Source: Bordetella flabilis
GTDB taxonomy: Bacteria > Pseudomonadota > Gammaproteobacteria > Burkholderiales > Burkholderiaceae_B
Direction: 5' to 3'
NCBI RefSeq assembly: GCF_001676725.1
Contig: NZ_CP016172.1
Span: forward strand, 5,208,001 to 5,272,000
Length of the DNA stretch: 64,000 bases
Made by a program: the position numbers and the translations under genes. Numbering within the stretch: position 1 is the stretch's first letter; every line of letters begins with the position of its first letter. The notes under the pieces are model-generated. The model did not search any database. It saw nothing but the letters and a program-made list of their open reading frames with translations, and was not told the DNA's origin. Below, one piece after another: positions 26,697 to 36,185 of this stretch.

Positions 26697-28151
26697 ATGG
26701 ACTGGGAAATTGTCATCGGGCTGGAAACGCATACCCAGCTTTCCACCGAATCCAAGATCTTCTCGAACAGCAGCACCCGCTTCGGGTCGGCGCCCAACAC
26801 CCAGGCCAACGTGGTCGACCTGGCATTGCCCGGCAGCCTGCCGGTGATGAACCGCGGCGCCGCCGAACGCGCCATCCGCTTCGGGCTGGCGGTGGGCGGA
26901 CAGGTCGCGCCCCGCTCGGTGTTCGCGCGCAAGAACTACTTCTACCCGGACTTGCCCAAGGGCTACCAGATCAGCCAGTACGAGCTGCCGGTGGTGGTGG
27001 GCGGCACGATTTCCTTCTTTGTCGGGGAAACCGCCAAGACCGTGCGGCTGACCCGCGCGCACCTGGAAGAGGATGCCGGCAAGTCGCTGCACGACGACTT
27101 CCAGCTTGCCAACGGCGCGCCGGCCAGCGGCATAGACCTGAACCGCGCCGGCACGCCGCTGCTCGAAATCGTCAGCGAGCCGGAGATGCGCTCCGCCGCG
27201 GAAGCCGTGGCCTATGCACGCGCCCTGCACAGCCTGGTGGTATGGCTGGGCATCTGCGACGGCAACATGCAGGAAGGCTCGTTCCGCTGCGATGCCAACG
27301 TGTCGGTGCGGCCGGTGGGCCAGAAGGAATTCGGCACCCGCACGGAAATCAAGAACGTCAACTCGTTCCGCTTCCTGGAACGCGCCATCGTTTACGAGGC
27401 GCGGCGCCAGATCGAACTGATCGAGGACGGCGGCACGGTGGTGCAGGAAACCCGGCTGTACGACGCCGACCGCGACGAAACGCGCAGCATGCGCAGCAAG
27501 GAAGACGCGCACGACTACCGCTACTTCCCCGATCCCGACCTGCCGCCGCTGGTGATTTCGCCGGCATGGATAGAAGAAGTACGCGCCACGATGCCGGAAT
27601 TGCCGGCCGACAAGCGGGCGCGCTTCGAAACCCAGTACGGCCTGTCGGCCTACGACGCCGCCCAGCTGACCACGAGCCGCGGCATGGCGGATTATTTCGA
27701 GGCGGTGGCCAAGGCGCTACCGGACGGCCAGGCCAAGCAGGCGGCCAACTGGGTCATGGGCGAACTGGCCGCGGCGCTGAACCGCGACGAGCTGGACATC
27801 GGCCAGTCCCCCGTCGGGGCGCTGGCGCTGGCGGCGCTCATCGCGCGCATCCTGGACGGCACGATTTCCAACAAGATCGCGCGGGACGTCTTCGCCGGCA
27901 TGTGGGCGGGCGAACAGCAAGGCCAGCCGGACGCCATCATCGAAGCACGCGGCCTGAAGCAGATCAGCGACAGCGGCGCCATCGGCGCCATGATCGACGA
28001 AGTGCTGGCTGCCCATCCGGCCGTGGTCGAGGAATACCGGGCGGGCAAGCAGAAGGCATTCAACTCCCTGGTCGGCCAGATCATGAAGGCCGCCAAGGGC
28101 AAGGCGAACCCGCAGCAGGTCAACGACCTGCTGAAGCAGAAACTGGGATAG
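26697..28151 (+). CDS. gatB: Asp/Glu-tRNA amidotransferase subunit B
   Basis: A 484-residue GatB, the ATP-dependent kinase/transamidase subunit that binds the misacylated tRNA. It begins [15 protein letters not shown] and contains the family segments FCDGN-like [18 protein letters not shown] and [16 protein letters not shown], with a YqeY-like C-terminal tail. An ATG at 26688 is in frame but lies directly against the AGG; the start at 26697 has AGGA at 8-9 bp and matches the usual GatB N-terminus, so it is preferred. It is the last gene of the gatCAB operon. Confidence 0.96.
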   Translation: MDWEIVIGLETHTQLSTESKIFSNSSTRFGSAPNTQANVVDLALPGSLPVMNRGAAERAIRFGLAVGGQVAPRSVFARKNYFYPDLPKGYQISQYELPVVVGGTISFFVGETAKTVRLTRAHLEEDAGKSLHDDFQLANGAPASGIDLNRAGTPLLEIVSEPEMRSAAEAVAYARALHSLVVWLGICDGNMQEGSFRCDANVSVRPVGQKEFGTRTEIKNVNSFRFLERAIVYEARRQIELIEDGGTVVQETRLYDADRDETRSMRSKEDAHDYRYFPDPDLPPLVISPAWIEEVRATMPELPADKRARFETQYGLSAYDAAQLTTSRGMADYFEAVAKALPDGQAKQAANWVMGELAAALNRDELDIGQSPVGALALAALIARILDGTISNKIARDVFAGMWAGEQQGQPDAIIEARGLKQISDSGAIGAMIDEVLAAHPAVVEEYRAGKQKAFNSLVGQIMKAAKGKANPQQVNDLLKQKLG

Positions 28152-28230
28152 GGTCGTGGCGGGACAGGGGACATGCCATGCCCCTGCCGGTGGCCGACAT
28201 GGGCATGGCGCGCCGCGCCAGATTCCCGCT

Positions 28231-28911
28231 TCAGCCGCGCACGCCGTACCGGTTGCGGTATTCCAGCACGGCCTGCCCGTGTTCGGCGAACGCGGGCGCG
28301 TCTTGCAGCAAGGCCAGGATGTCCGTCAGCGAGGCAATGCTGATGACCGGTATGCCATAGGTGCGGCTGACGTCCTGCACGGCCGAATGCTCCGAAAGCG
28401 CGTCGTCCGGGCCGGCGCGCTCCATGCGGTCGAGCGCGATCAGTACGGCCGCCGGTTCGGCGCCCGCCGCGCGGATGATGTCCACCGATTCGCGCACCGA
28501 GGTGCCGGCCGTGATGACGTCATCGATGATGACCACCTTGCCGGCCAGCGGCGCGCCCACCAGGGTGCCGCCCTCGCCGTGGTCCTTGGCTTCCTTGCGG
28601 TTGTAGGCGAAGGGCACCGCCCGGCCGTCCGTGCGCGGGTCGGCGGCCAGGGCCACCGCGGTCGCGGTCGCCAAGGGGATGCCCTTGTAGGCCGGCCCGA
28701 ACAGCATATCGAAGCGCAGGCCGGAATCCAGCAGCGCGCCGGCGTAGAACCGCGCCAGCCGCCCCACGGACGCGCCATCATTGAACAGCCCCGCATTGAA
28801 AAAGTAAGGGCTGAGGCGGCCGGACTTGACCTTGAAGCTGCCGAAGCGCAGCACGCCCTGTTCGAGCGCGAAACGGACGAAGTCGACGGATGATACGGAG
28901 CTGGCGGTCAT
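28231..28911 (-). CDS. pyrE: orotate phosphoribosyltransferase
   Basis: A 226-residue enzyme of de novo pyrimidine synthesis, joining orotate to PRPP to make OMP. It has the PRPP-binding motif [13 protein letters not shown], the orotate loop region ([11 protein letters not shown]), and the [14 protein letters not shown] catalytic loop with its essential Lys. The start at 28911 ([14 protein letters not shown]) gives the standard length; upstream in-frame codons have no similarity. It converges on gatB and is divergent from xth. Confidence 0.96.
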   Translation of the reverse strand: MTASSVSSVDFVRFALEQGVLRFGSFKVKSGRLSPYFFNAGLFNDGASVGRLARFYAGALLDSGLRFDMLFGPAYKGIPLATATAVALAADPRTDGRAVPFAYNRKEAKDHGEGGTLVGAPLAGKVVIIDDVITAGTSVRESVDIIRAAGAEPAAVLIALDRMERAGPDDALSEHSAVQDVSRTYGIPVISIASLTDILALLQDAPAFAEHGQAVLEYRNRYGVRG

Positions 28912-29038
28912 ACGGTTACCGGAAAATGGGCGCGGTTCTGGACAAACCGCAATTATGCCTGCTCCGCCCCCCAGCCCTGCCGCCGCGCGCCTTTTCGGGT
29001 ACCCTAGCGCCCGTCCCGAACCTTGGATTCCCGCCGCC

Positions 29039-29821
29039 ATGCTGCGCATCATCTCCGCCAACCTGAACGGTATCCGCTCCGCCGCCAACAAGGGTTTCTT
29101 CCCCTGGCTCGCGCAACAGAACGCCGATTTCGTCTGCCTGCAGGAACTGAAGGCCCAGGCCGCCGACATGACGCTGGAAATGCTGAACCCGCCTGGGCTG
29201 TATGGATACTTCCATTACGCGGAGAAAAAAGGCTATAGCGGCGTGGGCGTCTATGCGCGCAAGCAGCCCTTGCAGGTTATCGAAGGCCTGGGCGTACCGG
29301 AAATCGACGCCGAAGGGCGCTACCTCGAACTGGTCTACGACACCCATTCCATCATTTCGGTCTACCTGCCGTCCGGATCCAGCGGCGAGCACCGGCAGAC
29401 CGCCAAATTCGCCTTCATGGAGCATTTCTTCAGCCATCTTGCCCATCTGGTGAAGTGCGGGCGGCAGGTCGTGCTGTGCGGCGACTGGAACATCGCGCAC
29501 AACGAGATCGACCTGAAGAACTGGAAAGGCAATATGAAGAACAGCGGCTTCCTGCCGGAGGAGCGCGCCTGGCTGACCAAGGTCTTCAACGACCTGGGCT
29601 GGACCGATGTCTATCGCCGCCTGCATCCCGAAGCCACCGGCGAGGCTTATACGTGGTGGAGCAACCGCGGACAGGCCTGGGCCAAGAACGTCGGATGGCG
29701 CATCGATTACCAGATCGCCACGCCGGAGATCGCCGCCTTGGCGACGGCGGCGTCGATCTACAAGGCCGAACGCTTCAGCGACCACGCACCGCTGACGATC
29801 GACTACGACACCGCGGTGTAG
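29039..29821 (+). CDS. xth: exodeoxyribonuclease III (AP endonuclease)
   Basis: A 260-residue exonuclease III of the EEP superfamily. It cleaves at abasic sites and degrades DNA 3' to 5'. Motifs in order: [15 protein letters not shown] with the metal-binding Asn, [10 protein letters not shown] with catalytic Glu, [15 protein letters not shown], and the terminal [13 protein letters not shown]is-Asp pair. The start at 29039 gives the canonical N-terminus. Single gene, divergent from pyrE with 127 bp between them. Confidence 0.95.
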   Translation: MLRIISANLNGIRSAANKGFFPWLAQQNADFVCLQELKAQAADMTLEMLNPPGLYGYFHYAEKKGYSGVGVYARKQPLQVIEGLGVPEIDAEGRYLELVYDTHSIISVYLPSGSSGEHRQTAKFAFMEHFFSHLAHLVKCGRQVVLCGDWNIAHNEIDLKNWKGNMKNSGFLPEERAWLTKVFNDLGWTDVYRRLHPEATGEAYTWWSNRGQAWAKNVGWRIDYQIATPEIAALATAASIYKAERFSDHAPLTIDYDTAV

Positions 29822-29966
29822 CGCCCCCGGCGCCCGGGCTGCGCGGAGGCATACAACCGGCCCGGGTCCGGCGTCGCGGCCGAGGCACGCCGGCCCGGCG
29901 CAGCGCACCGCCCCGCAGGCGGCACGCCGTTAAAGCCCGGCACGCCGCCAGCACGCGGCAACGCCG

Positions 29967-30806
29967 TCAGGCATGGCGCACCACCAGTACATCGCAAGGC
30001 GCTTTCTCGATCAGGGAATCCGCCACGCTGCCGATCGCGGTACGCGCCAGGCCCGTGGCGCCATGCGTGCCGCTCACCAGAAGCTCGCAGTTGGTCTGCT
30101 CCACGTAGGTGGTCAGGACGCGCTCCGGTATACCGGCGGCCACGTGTATCTTCGGCTTTTCGCTGCCATGCAGTTCGGGCGTGGCCTCCAGGAATTCCGT
30201 GGCCGCCTCCTCCGCGGTGCGCTGGAAGCCGCGCGCCGTCAGCTCATCCTTGGGATTCGACGGCAGGTCGAACGCATGGAACAGCGTCAGTCCCGATACG
30301 GGCAGCATCTTCAACGCGACCCGCAGCGCCTGCCGCGAGCCTTCCGAGAAATCGCTGGCCACCACGGCGTTCCGATAGGCCCGGGGCGCCCGGCGCTTGA
30401 CCACCAGCACCGGCTGCGTCGCTTCGCGCACCAGTTTCTCCACCGTGGTGCCCAGCAGGATCCGTCCCAGCGTCTCGTCACGCGCCACGCCCGTCACGAT
30501 CAGCGCGCAACCGTACTCATCCGCGGCTTCGCGCAGCAGCTTGACCGGGTCGCCGCGTTTTACGACCAGCTTGACGTCCATATCCATGCCTTCGAGATCG
30601 CGCGCCAGGCGGCGCTGCGCCTGGGCTTCGCGCTCATCGTCGGACGGCTGGGGCGTCAGCAGCTTCCTGGAGTGGGGTTCGATCACGTGCAAGGCGATCA
30701 GCGGCGTGCCGAACTGGCGCGCCAGCAATGCGGCACGATCCAATGCCCGATCGCCCCGCGCGCTCAGGTCTGTGGCAAGCAGAATGGGCCCCGAAAAGGT
30801 ATGCAT
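29967..30806 (-). CDS. tandem-domain universal stress protein (first paralogue)
   Basis: A 279-residue protein with two UspA domains (about 5-140 and 143-279). The N-terminal domain has a normal start PILLATDLSARGDRAL and the nucleotide-loop pattern ILLGTTVEKLVREATQPVLVV. The second domain has VVASDFSEGSRQAL and VSGTHGATGLARTAIGSVAD. Proteins of this type bind ATP or other ligands and support stress survival; the exact role is not predictable. It is followed in the same direction by nothing and preceded by a second paralogue 54 bp away. Confidence 0.9.
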   Translation of the reverse strand: MHTFSGPILLATDLSARGDRALDRAALLARQFGTPLIALHVIEPHSRKLLTPQPSDDEREAQAQRRLARDLEGMDMDVKLVVKRGDPVKLLREAADEYGCALIVTGVARDETLGRILLGTTVEKLVREATQPVLVVKRRAPRAYRNAVVASDFSEGSRQALRVALKMLPVSGLTLFHAFDLPSNPKDELTARGFQRTAEEAATEFLEATPELHGSEKPKIHVAAGIPERVLTTYVEQTNCELLVSGTHGATGLARTAIGSVADSLIEKAPCDVLVVRHA

Positions 30807-30860
30807 GTCCGTCTCCCTGGTTGGCTCCCCGCACGCGGTGGTCCGCGCATATTGTGGTCG

Positions 30861-31736
30861 TCAAGAGGCGGCCGGCCCCCGCACCAGCATCACATCGCTG
30901 GGCAGGGCTTCAAGCAGGCGCTCGGCGACACTGCCGACCATGGCGCCCATGATCCCCTTCATCCGCTGCGCGCCAGCCACCACCAGATCGCAGCGTGTTT
31001 GAAACACATGCTCGGACAACAAGGTCTCCGGTTCGCCATACTGGATCGTCCTGCGCGCTGGCACGCCGGGCGGCAATTCCTTCATGTTGTCCAGAAACCG
31101 AGCCACTTCACCTTGCAGGTCCTGCTGCAGCGCCGGCGAGACCTGGCCGGCATCGCCCGGCATTCCCAATGCGGTTTCGCAAGCGTGGAACAGCGTCAGC
31201 GGTGTGCCGGGCAGCAGGGCTGCCGCGGCACGCAAGGCCTGGCCGGATTCAGGCGAAAAGTCGGTCGCCACGATGCCTTCCGTATAAGCGCCATGGGGCC
31301 GGTTCTTCACTACGAGCACCGGCACGGCGAGTTGCCGCACCAGTCTCCTGACCGTGGAACCCAACAGCAATCTTCCGAGCGATTCGTTGCGGCCGGCGCC
31401 CGTGACGACCAATCCGCACCCAGCGGACTGCGCCATCCGCAAGATTTGTTCCGCGGCATCCCCGCTTTCGATCCGGATCTCGGTAGCCAGCCCGGCACGG
31501 TCCAGGTCCAGCCCCAGGCGATATCGGGCCCACTCGCGGTGGGCATCGCTCAGGCGGTGCCATGATGGCGCGCCAGGCACGGCGCCCGGCCCGCCAGGCT
31601 CCAGGACATGCAGGGCGATCAGCGGGGCACCGAGCGTCCGGGCCATCACCACGGCGCGGTCCAGCGCGCGGTCGCCTTGGGCGCTCAGATCGGTGGCAAG
31701 AAGAATGGGTGCGGCGGCTAGCGATTGCGTGGCCAT
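30861..31736 (-). CDS. tandem-domain universal stress protein (second paralogue)
   Basis: A 291-residue relative of the adjacent Usp, again with two UspA domains (APILLATDLSAQGDRALDRA at the start, GIVATDFSPESGQALRAA in the middle, VVAGAQRMKGIMGAMVGSV near the end). GGAG stands 6 bp before the second of two consecutive ATG codons, so the start is set at 31736. The similarity in order and spacing to its neighbour indicates a local duplication. Likely co-transcribed with it. Function beyond general stress protection is unknown. Confidence 0.88.
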   Translation of the reverse strand: MATQSLAAAPILLATDLSAQGDRALDRAVVMARTLGAPLIALHVLEPGGPGAVPGAPSWHRLSDAHREWARYRLGLDLDRAGLATEIRIESGDAAEQILRMAQSAGCGLVVTGAGRNESLGRLLLGSTVRRLVRQLAVPVLVVKNRPHGAYTEGIVATDFSPESGQALRAAAALLPGTPLTLFHACETALGMPGDAGQVSPALQQDLQGEVARFLDNMKELPPGVPARRTIQYGEPETLLSEHVFQTRCDLVVAGAQRMKGIMGAMVGSVAERLLEALPSDVMLVRGPAAS

Positions 31737-31783
31737 CATGGTCTCCGGAATGCCGTCGGACCATTATCACCCGCCGCATGGAT

Positions 31784-33022
31784 TTACATCCGGTCCAGCG
31801 CCTCGATCTCGCGGCGCCGCAGATGCAGCAGGACCAGGCCCGGCAATGCGATCAATACCGTGACCATGAAGAAGATCGGCCAGCCCATACGCTCGACGAG
31901 CACGGGCGTCAACGGACCGGCCAGATAGGTCCTGCCCACGGCCGACAGCGCTGACAGCAGCGCGAACTGCGTCGCCGAAAACTCCTGGCGGCACAGCGCC
32001 ATCACCAGCGCCACGAAGGCCGCGGTGCCCAGGCCGCCGCACAGGTTCTCCAGGCCGACGGCGCTGGCCATCAGCGCCAGGCTGCCCGGCTTGACGGCCA
32101 CCAGCCAGTAGCCAAGGTTGGATACCGCCTGCAATACGCCGAACATCATCAGCGATCGATACAGCCCCAGGCGCGCCATCATGCCGCCACCGGCCAGCGC
32201 GCCGACGATGGTCGCGGCCAGGCCCAGGACCTTGTTGACGGTCCCCACCTCCGTCACCGTGAAACCCCCGCCGCGCAGCAGGAACGTGGTCGAGAGGGCG
32301 CCGGCGAAGGCATCGCCCAGCTTGTACAGGACGATCAACACCAGCAGGCCCAGCGCGCCGGGCCGGGTGAAGAATTCGCGCAGCGGCTCCACCACGGCGG
32401 CCGTCAGGGTGCGCGGCGGCGGAGCGGGCCGCTCCGGTTCCGGCGCCCATAGCGTGGCCAGCATCCCCACGGCCATCAGGCCTCCCATGAGGACATACAT
32501 CTTGCCCCACCCCAGCCAGGTGTCGGCCAGGACCAGCGCCAGGCCGCCGGAAACCAGCATCGCGATCCGGTATCCCAACACCTTCATGGCGGCGCCGGCG
32601 CCCCGTTCCTCCTTGTGCAGCACGTCGGTGCTGTAGGCGTCGAAGACGATATCCTGCGTCGCGGACAGGAACGCCACGAAGACCGCCAGCAGGGCCAGCG
32701 GCAGCAGGGCATTGCCCGGGTTGAACAGCCCCATGGCCGCAATGGCCGCCGCCAGCGCCACTTGCGTCAGCAGCATCCAGCCACGGCGGCGCCCCAATAT
32801 GGGCGGCACATAGCGGTCGACCAGCGGCGCCCACAGGAACTTGAGCGTATAGGCCGTGCCGACCAGGGTCAGGAAACCGATGTCCTGCAAGGAAACGCCG
32901 GACACGGTCGCCCAGGCCTGCAATGTCCCTGCAGTCAGCGCCAGGGGCAAACCGCTGGCGAACCCGAGCAGCAGCAGCGGCGCGACGCGGCGACGGGTAT
33001 AGAGGTTTGCTGCAAACGAAAT
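31784..33022 (-). CDS. AmpG-like MFS permease, apparent AUU start codon
   Basis: A protein of about 412 residues with roughly twelve transmembrane helices, resembling AmpG permeases that import anhydro-muropeptides for cell-wall recycling (GFASGLPLALTAGTLQAWA at helix 1, FLWAPLVDRY, and ATQDIVFDAYSTDVL). The conserved first helix begins upstream of the only nearby TTG (32950). Between the in-frame stop at 33053-33055 (the metW stop) and the first helix there is no ATG, GTG or TTG. An ATT at 33020-33022 is preceded by GGAGG at a 5-bp spacing and gives MSFAANLYTRRRVAPLLLL, so AUU is the best start. The gene lies 30 bp after metW and may be co-transcribed with metXW. Confidence 0.85.
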   Translation of the reverse strand: MSFAANLYTRRRVAPLLLLGFASGLPLALTAGTLQAWATVSGVSLQDIGFLTLVGTAYTLKFLWAPLVDRYVPPILGRRRGWMLLTQVALAAAIAAMGLFNPGNALLPLALLAVFVAFLSATQDIVFDAYSTDVLHKEERGAGAAMKVLGYRIAMLVSGGLALVLADTWLGWGKMYVLMGGLMAVGMLATLWAPEPERPAPPPRTLTAAVVEPLREFFTRPGALGLLVLIVLYKLGDAFAGALSTTFLLRGGGFTVTEVGTVNKVLGLAATIVGALAGGGMMARLGLYRSLMMFGVLQAVSNLGYWLVAVKPGSLALMASAVGLENLCGGLGTAAFVALVMALCRQEFSATQFALLSALSAVGRTYLAGPLTPVLVERMGWPIFFMVTVLIALPGLVLLHLRRREIEALDRM

Positions 33023-33052
33023 ACCGGCCTCCGTGGAACGGCGCGGCCGGCG

Positions 33053-33694
33053 TCAGCCGGCGGCGAAACGATAGACCGCCAGGGTACTGCGCCAACTGGG
33101 CAGCACGCGCACCTCGCGATCGTCGTTGAAGGTGGCCCGCTGCAGGATACGCAGCCCCAGCTTGGCGGCCAGGGCCTCGAAATCGCGCAGCGTGCACAGA
33201 TGGATGTTGGGCGTGTTGTACCACTCGTAGGGCATCTGCCCCGTCACCGGCATGCGGCCGCGCAGGATGGCAAAGCCGTGCGGCCAGTAACCGAAATTGG
33301 GAAAGGACACGACGCCGTACCGGGCCACACGCGCCATCTCGTGCAGGATGTGCTCGGTGCGATGCATGGACTGCAAGGTCTGCGACAACACCACCGTGTC
33401 GAACTGCCCCGCGTCGAACAGCGCCAGGCCGTCCTCCAGGTTCTGCTGGATCACGTCCACCCCGCGCCGCACGCAGGCAATGACGTAATGGTCGTCGATT
33501 TCCACGCCGGCGCCTCGTACCTGGCGCTCGTCGCGCAACCAGGCCAGCAGTTCGCCGTCGCCGCAACCCAGGTCCAGCACCCGCGAGCTCGGTGCGATCC
33601 AGCTGGCGATGCGCGCCAGGTCGGGACGCAGCATCGGCCGGCCGGGCGCCGGCTGCGCGGTATCGGCGACGTTTATCGTCCTGGCCTGGTTCAT
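33053..33694 (-). CDS. metW: methionine biosynthesis protein MetW
   Basis: A 213-residue methyltransferase-fold protein (SAM-binding [15 protein letters not shown] at about 39-53). MetW is needed with MetX for homoserine acylation in many Proteobacteria. Typical MetW segments follow: [32 protein letters not shown], and [15 protein letters not shown]. Its start overlaps the metX stop by 4 bp, as in other metXW operons. Confidence 0.95.
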   Translation of the reverse strand: MNQARTINVADTAQPAPGRPMLRPDLARIASWIAPSSRVLDLGCGDGELLAWLRDERQVRGAGVEIDDHYVIACVRRGVDVIQQNLEDGLALFDAGQFDTVVLSQTLQSMHRTEHILHEMARVARYGVVSFPNFGYWPHGFAILRGRMPVTGQMPYEWYNTPNIHLCTLRDFEALAAKLGLRILQRATFNDDREVRVLPSWRSTLAVYRFAAG

Positions 33695-34965
33695 TCCGCC
33701 CCCTCGACCGCGCGCGGCGGCAGACCGAGTTCATGCGCGATGCGATCGTAATAGGCGCGCACCACGGCATGGTAGCGGGCGTCGTCCAGCAAAAAGGCAT
33801 CATGGCCGTGCGGCGCATCGATCTCCGCGTAGGTGACCGGACGACCGTTCTTCAGCAGGGCGCGCACGATCTCGCGCGAACGGTCCGGCGGAAAGCGCCA
33901 GTCCGTGCTGAAGGACACCAGCAGGAAGCCGGCCTTGGCGGCATCCAGCGCGCGCGCCAAGTCGCCGCCATGGGTGCGCGCGGGGTCGAAATAATCCAGC
34001 GCGCGGGTAATCAGCAGATAGGTATTGGCGTCGAAATAGCGGGAGAACTTTTCGCCCTGGTAACGCAGGTACGACTCCACTTCGAACTCGACGTCATAGC
34101 CATACCGGTATTCGCCGTTCACGCCCGGCGCGCGCTGGGTGCGCCCGAATTTCTCCGCCATGTCGTCCTGCGACAAGTAGGTGATATGGCCGATCATGCG
34201 CGCCACCGACAGGCCGCGGCGCGGCACGGTGTCGTGCGCGTAGTAGTCCCCGCCGTGGAAATCCGGGTCCGTGATGATGGCCCGCCGCGCCACTTCGTTG
34301 AACCCGATGTTCTGCGCCGACAGGCGCGGCGTGCTGGCGATCACCACGCAGTGCGCCACGCGTTCGGGGCAGGATGTCGCCCAGCTGAGCGCCTGCATGC
34401 CGCCGAGCGATCCGCCCATGACGGCCGCGAACCGGTCGATGCCGAAATGATCCGCGACGCGGGCCTGGGCGTGCACCCAGTCTTCCACCGTCAGCATCGG
34501 GAAGGCGGCGCCCCAGGGCTTGCCGGTTTCCGGATTGATACTGGCCGGGCCGGTGGACCCGAAGCAGGATCCCAGGTTGTTGACGCCGATGACGAAAAAC
34601 CGCTCGGTATCCAGCGGCTTGCCGGGCCCGACCATGTTGTCCCACCAGCCGATGTCGCCCGGGTCCTCGGCCGACACGCCGGCCACGTGATGCGACGCAT
34701 TCAACGCATGGCAGATCAGGACCGCATTGCTGCGCTCGGCATTCAGCTCGCCATAGGTTTCGACGGCAAGCTCGTAGCGCGCCAGGGACTGGCCGCTGGC
34801 CAGGGCCAGGGGTTCATCGAACCGCAGGTAGATGGGCTTGACGACGCCGACAGACCGGGGGCCGGCGCCCTGGGGAACGCCCGCCGCGTTGGCGGACGGA
34901 AGTGAACAGGCGGCGCCGGATTCAGATACGGCCACACGGGCCGATTGCTCGATGGTTGCAGTCAT
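33691..34965 (-). CDS. metX: homoserine O-acyltransferase MetX
   Basis: A 424-residue alpha/beta-hydrolase-fold enzyme that acylates homoserine, the first committed step to methionine. The nucleophile is Ser186 in [12 protein letters not shown], with the oxyanion region [14 protein letters not shown]. The final His is in the pattern [13 protein letters not shown]. About 40 N-terminal residues precede the usual domain. Betaproteobacterial MetX paired with MetW is often a succinyltransferase, but acyl specificity cannot be read safely here. A SAM-II riboswitch covers the ribosome-binding site, so translation should fall when SAM is plentiful. Confidence 0.95.
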   Translation of the reverse strand: MTATIEQSARVAVSESGAACSLPSANAAGVPQGAGPRSVGVVKPIYLRFDEPLALASGQSLARYELAVETYGELNAERSNAVLICHALNASHHVAGVSAEDPGDIGWWDNMVGPGKPLDTERFFVIGVNNLGSCFGSTGPASINPETGKPWGAAFPMLTVEDWVHAQARVADHFGIDRFAAVMGGSLGGMQALSWATSCPERVAHCVVIASTPRLSAQNIGFNEVARRAIITDPDFHGGDYYAHDTVPRRGLSVARMIGHITYLSQDDMAEKFGRTQRAPGVNGEYRYGYDVEFEVESYLRYQGEKFSRYFDANTYLLITRALDYFDPARTHGGDLARALDAAKAGFLLVSFSTDWRFPPDRSREIVRALLKNGRPVTYAEIDAPHGHDAFLLDDARYHAVVRAYYDRIAHELGLPPRAVEGAE

Positions 34966-34970
34966 GCAGA

Positions 34971-35026
34971 CCTCTTTAGCTGGATTTATCAGGCGCCCGC
35001 AAGCGGATCAGGCAAATCGGCGCCAA
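34971..35026 (-). promoter_or_regulatory. SAM-II riboswitch in the metX leader
   Basis: On the minus strand the leader reads GGCGCCGAUUUG (from 35024), a loop, GCUUGCGGGCGCC, then UGAUAAAUCCAGCUAAAGAGG and the metX AUG. P1 is formed by the two GGCGCC arms (35019-35024 with 34992-34997). The GAUUUG, GAUAAAU and GCUAAA elements match the known SAM-II (SAM-alpha) consensus and structure. The AGAGG ribosome-binding site lies in the 3' pseudoknot strand, 5 nt before the AUG, as needed for translational repression by bound SAM. Confidence 0.9.
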
Positions 35027-35205
35027 ACGAATGAACCGGCAGATTCTAGCACCGGCACAAGCCCATGCGGCCCGACCGGCCCGCCACGCCGGAATCGCGT
35101 CAATAACCCCTGGGCGCATCATGGCTTGCGGCGGCGTAGCCCCGCCTGCAAGATCGGCAGGATTCCGCCTCAACGCGATCACCTCGGGCTGCGCGATACA
35201 CCCCC

Positions 35206-35436
35206 ATGCCAGAAAAGAAGTTGTCAGAACGCGAGGCCGCCTGCCTGCAATGGGCGGCGGCCGGCAAGACCAGCCGGGAAACGGCCTTGATTCTGGGTGT
35301 CAGCGAGCGGACCGTAAACTTCCACGTCCAGAACGCATGCAGGAAGCTGCACGCTCGCAACCGCCGCGCGGCGGTCGCCATGGCCCTGACCTGCGGCCTG
35401 CTGGCGGCCTGCCGCAACGGCCGTTCCAGCGGCTGA
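35206..35436 (+). CDS. orphan LuxR-type HTH DNA-binding protein
   Basis: A 76-residue protein that is almost entirely a LuxR/GerE helix-turn-helix (LSEREAACLQWAAAGKTS, then LGVSERTVNFHVQNACRKL). The closest pattern is the C-terminal domain of acyl-homoserine-lactone receptors, but there is no sensor domain and no room or remnant for one upstream of it. It may be a free-standing regulator or antagonist. It is divergent from metX and convergent with the lipoprotein gene 9 bp away. No target site is evident. Confidence 0.7.
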   Translation: MPEKKLSEREAACLQWAAAGKTSRETALILGVSERTVNFHVQNACRKLHARNRRAAVAMALTCGLLAACRNGRSSG

Positions 35437-35445
35437 AATCGCGGC

Positions 35446-36015
35446 TCAACCGCCGCCCAGGCGCACCGACTGGACGAATTCGCGCGCCGGCGCCGCCGGC
35501 AGGCCCTGTTCGGACCCCGTCGCCACGGCTTCCACCAGTACGTTGTCCCGCACCCATATGCGGGCCAGGGCCCATACCGGATGCCCACCGGCCTGTCCCC
35601 GCACCTCGATGTCGGCGCCATAGGGCTGCGGGACCGCCGGCGGCGCGGCGCCCAGGTTCTGGTGCAAGGCGGCCAGCATGCCGTCGGCGAGCTTGCGCTG
35701 CCCCGCCACATCGCCGGCCAGCTCGGGCGGCAAGGGCGCATGGCCGACGGCGAACACGCCATCGCCCACGCGGGCCGAAGTCAGGGAAAAACGCAGGGAG
35801 CGACCCGCCAGCACGATTTCCCGCGTGTCGGTCTGGACGCGCGCCGGGAAATTGGCACGCACCGCGCCGTCGGCAACGGCAATCTCGCGCCAGTTATAGG
35901 TGGGCGTGCACGCCGTCGCCAGGGCCACGCACAACGCCAGCAAAACGGGCAGCGCGGCCGATATCCGTGGCGTGCCCCCGCCGGCGTCGCGTATCCGTTC
36001 GATCAGTTTGCTCAT
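35446..36015 (-). CDS. outer-membrane-type lipoprotein of unknown function
   Basis: A 189-residue protein with a lipoprotein signal peptide and lipobox LATAC (lipidated Cys at about 36 from the chosen start). The start at 36015 (MSKLIERIRDAGG) is preferred over one 16 codons upstream because it gives a normal signal length. The mature part begins TPTYNWREIAV and contains patterns seen in small conserved betaproteobacterial lipoproteins (VRANFPARVQTDTREI), but I do not know its function. It converges on the small HTH gene and is divergent from gshA. Confidence 0.75.
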   Translation of the reverse strand: MSKLIERIRDAGGGTPRISAALPVLLALCVALATACTPTYNWREIAVADGAVRANFPARVQTDTREIVLAGRSLRFSLTSARVGDGVFAVGHAPLPPELAGDVAGQRKLADGMLAALHQNLGAAPPAVPQPYGADIEVRGQAGGHPVWALARIWVRDNVLVEAVATGSEQGLPAAPAREFVQSVRLGGG

Positions 36016-36185
36016 TGCCCGCGCGTCCCGTGGCCCAGTGGCGTATAACATCCGATACGCCATTGTCGCCGATACCCCGGCGGCGCCGACCGCGATTTCC
36101 CCCGTCCGGCGGAGGTTACTGTGGGGCCTGGCCCGCGCTGCTCGTAAAATCAGCCGACATCAACCTGGACATCAAGAAGCCCGCC

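Noticed and set aside
32948..32950. TTG as the start of the AmpG-like gene
   Set aside because: It would begin in the middle of conserved helix 1 (GFASG|LPLALT) and has no ribosome-binding site; the AUU at 33022 with GGAGG fits better.
31767..33818. A 683-codon open frame on the minus strand
   Set aside because: It is an alternative frame over ampG and metW; the Arg/Ala-rich translation resembles no protein, whereas the other frames encode recognisable families.
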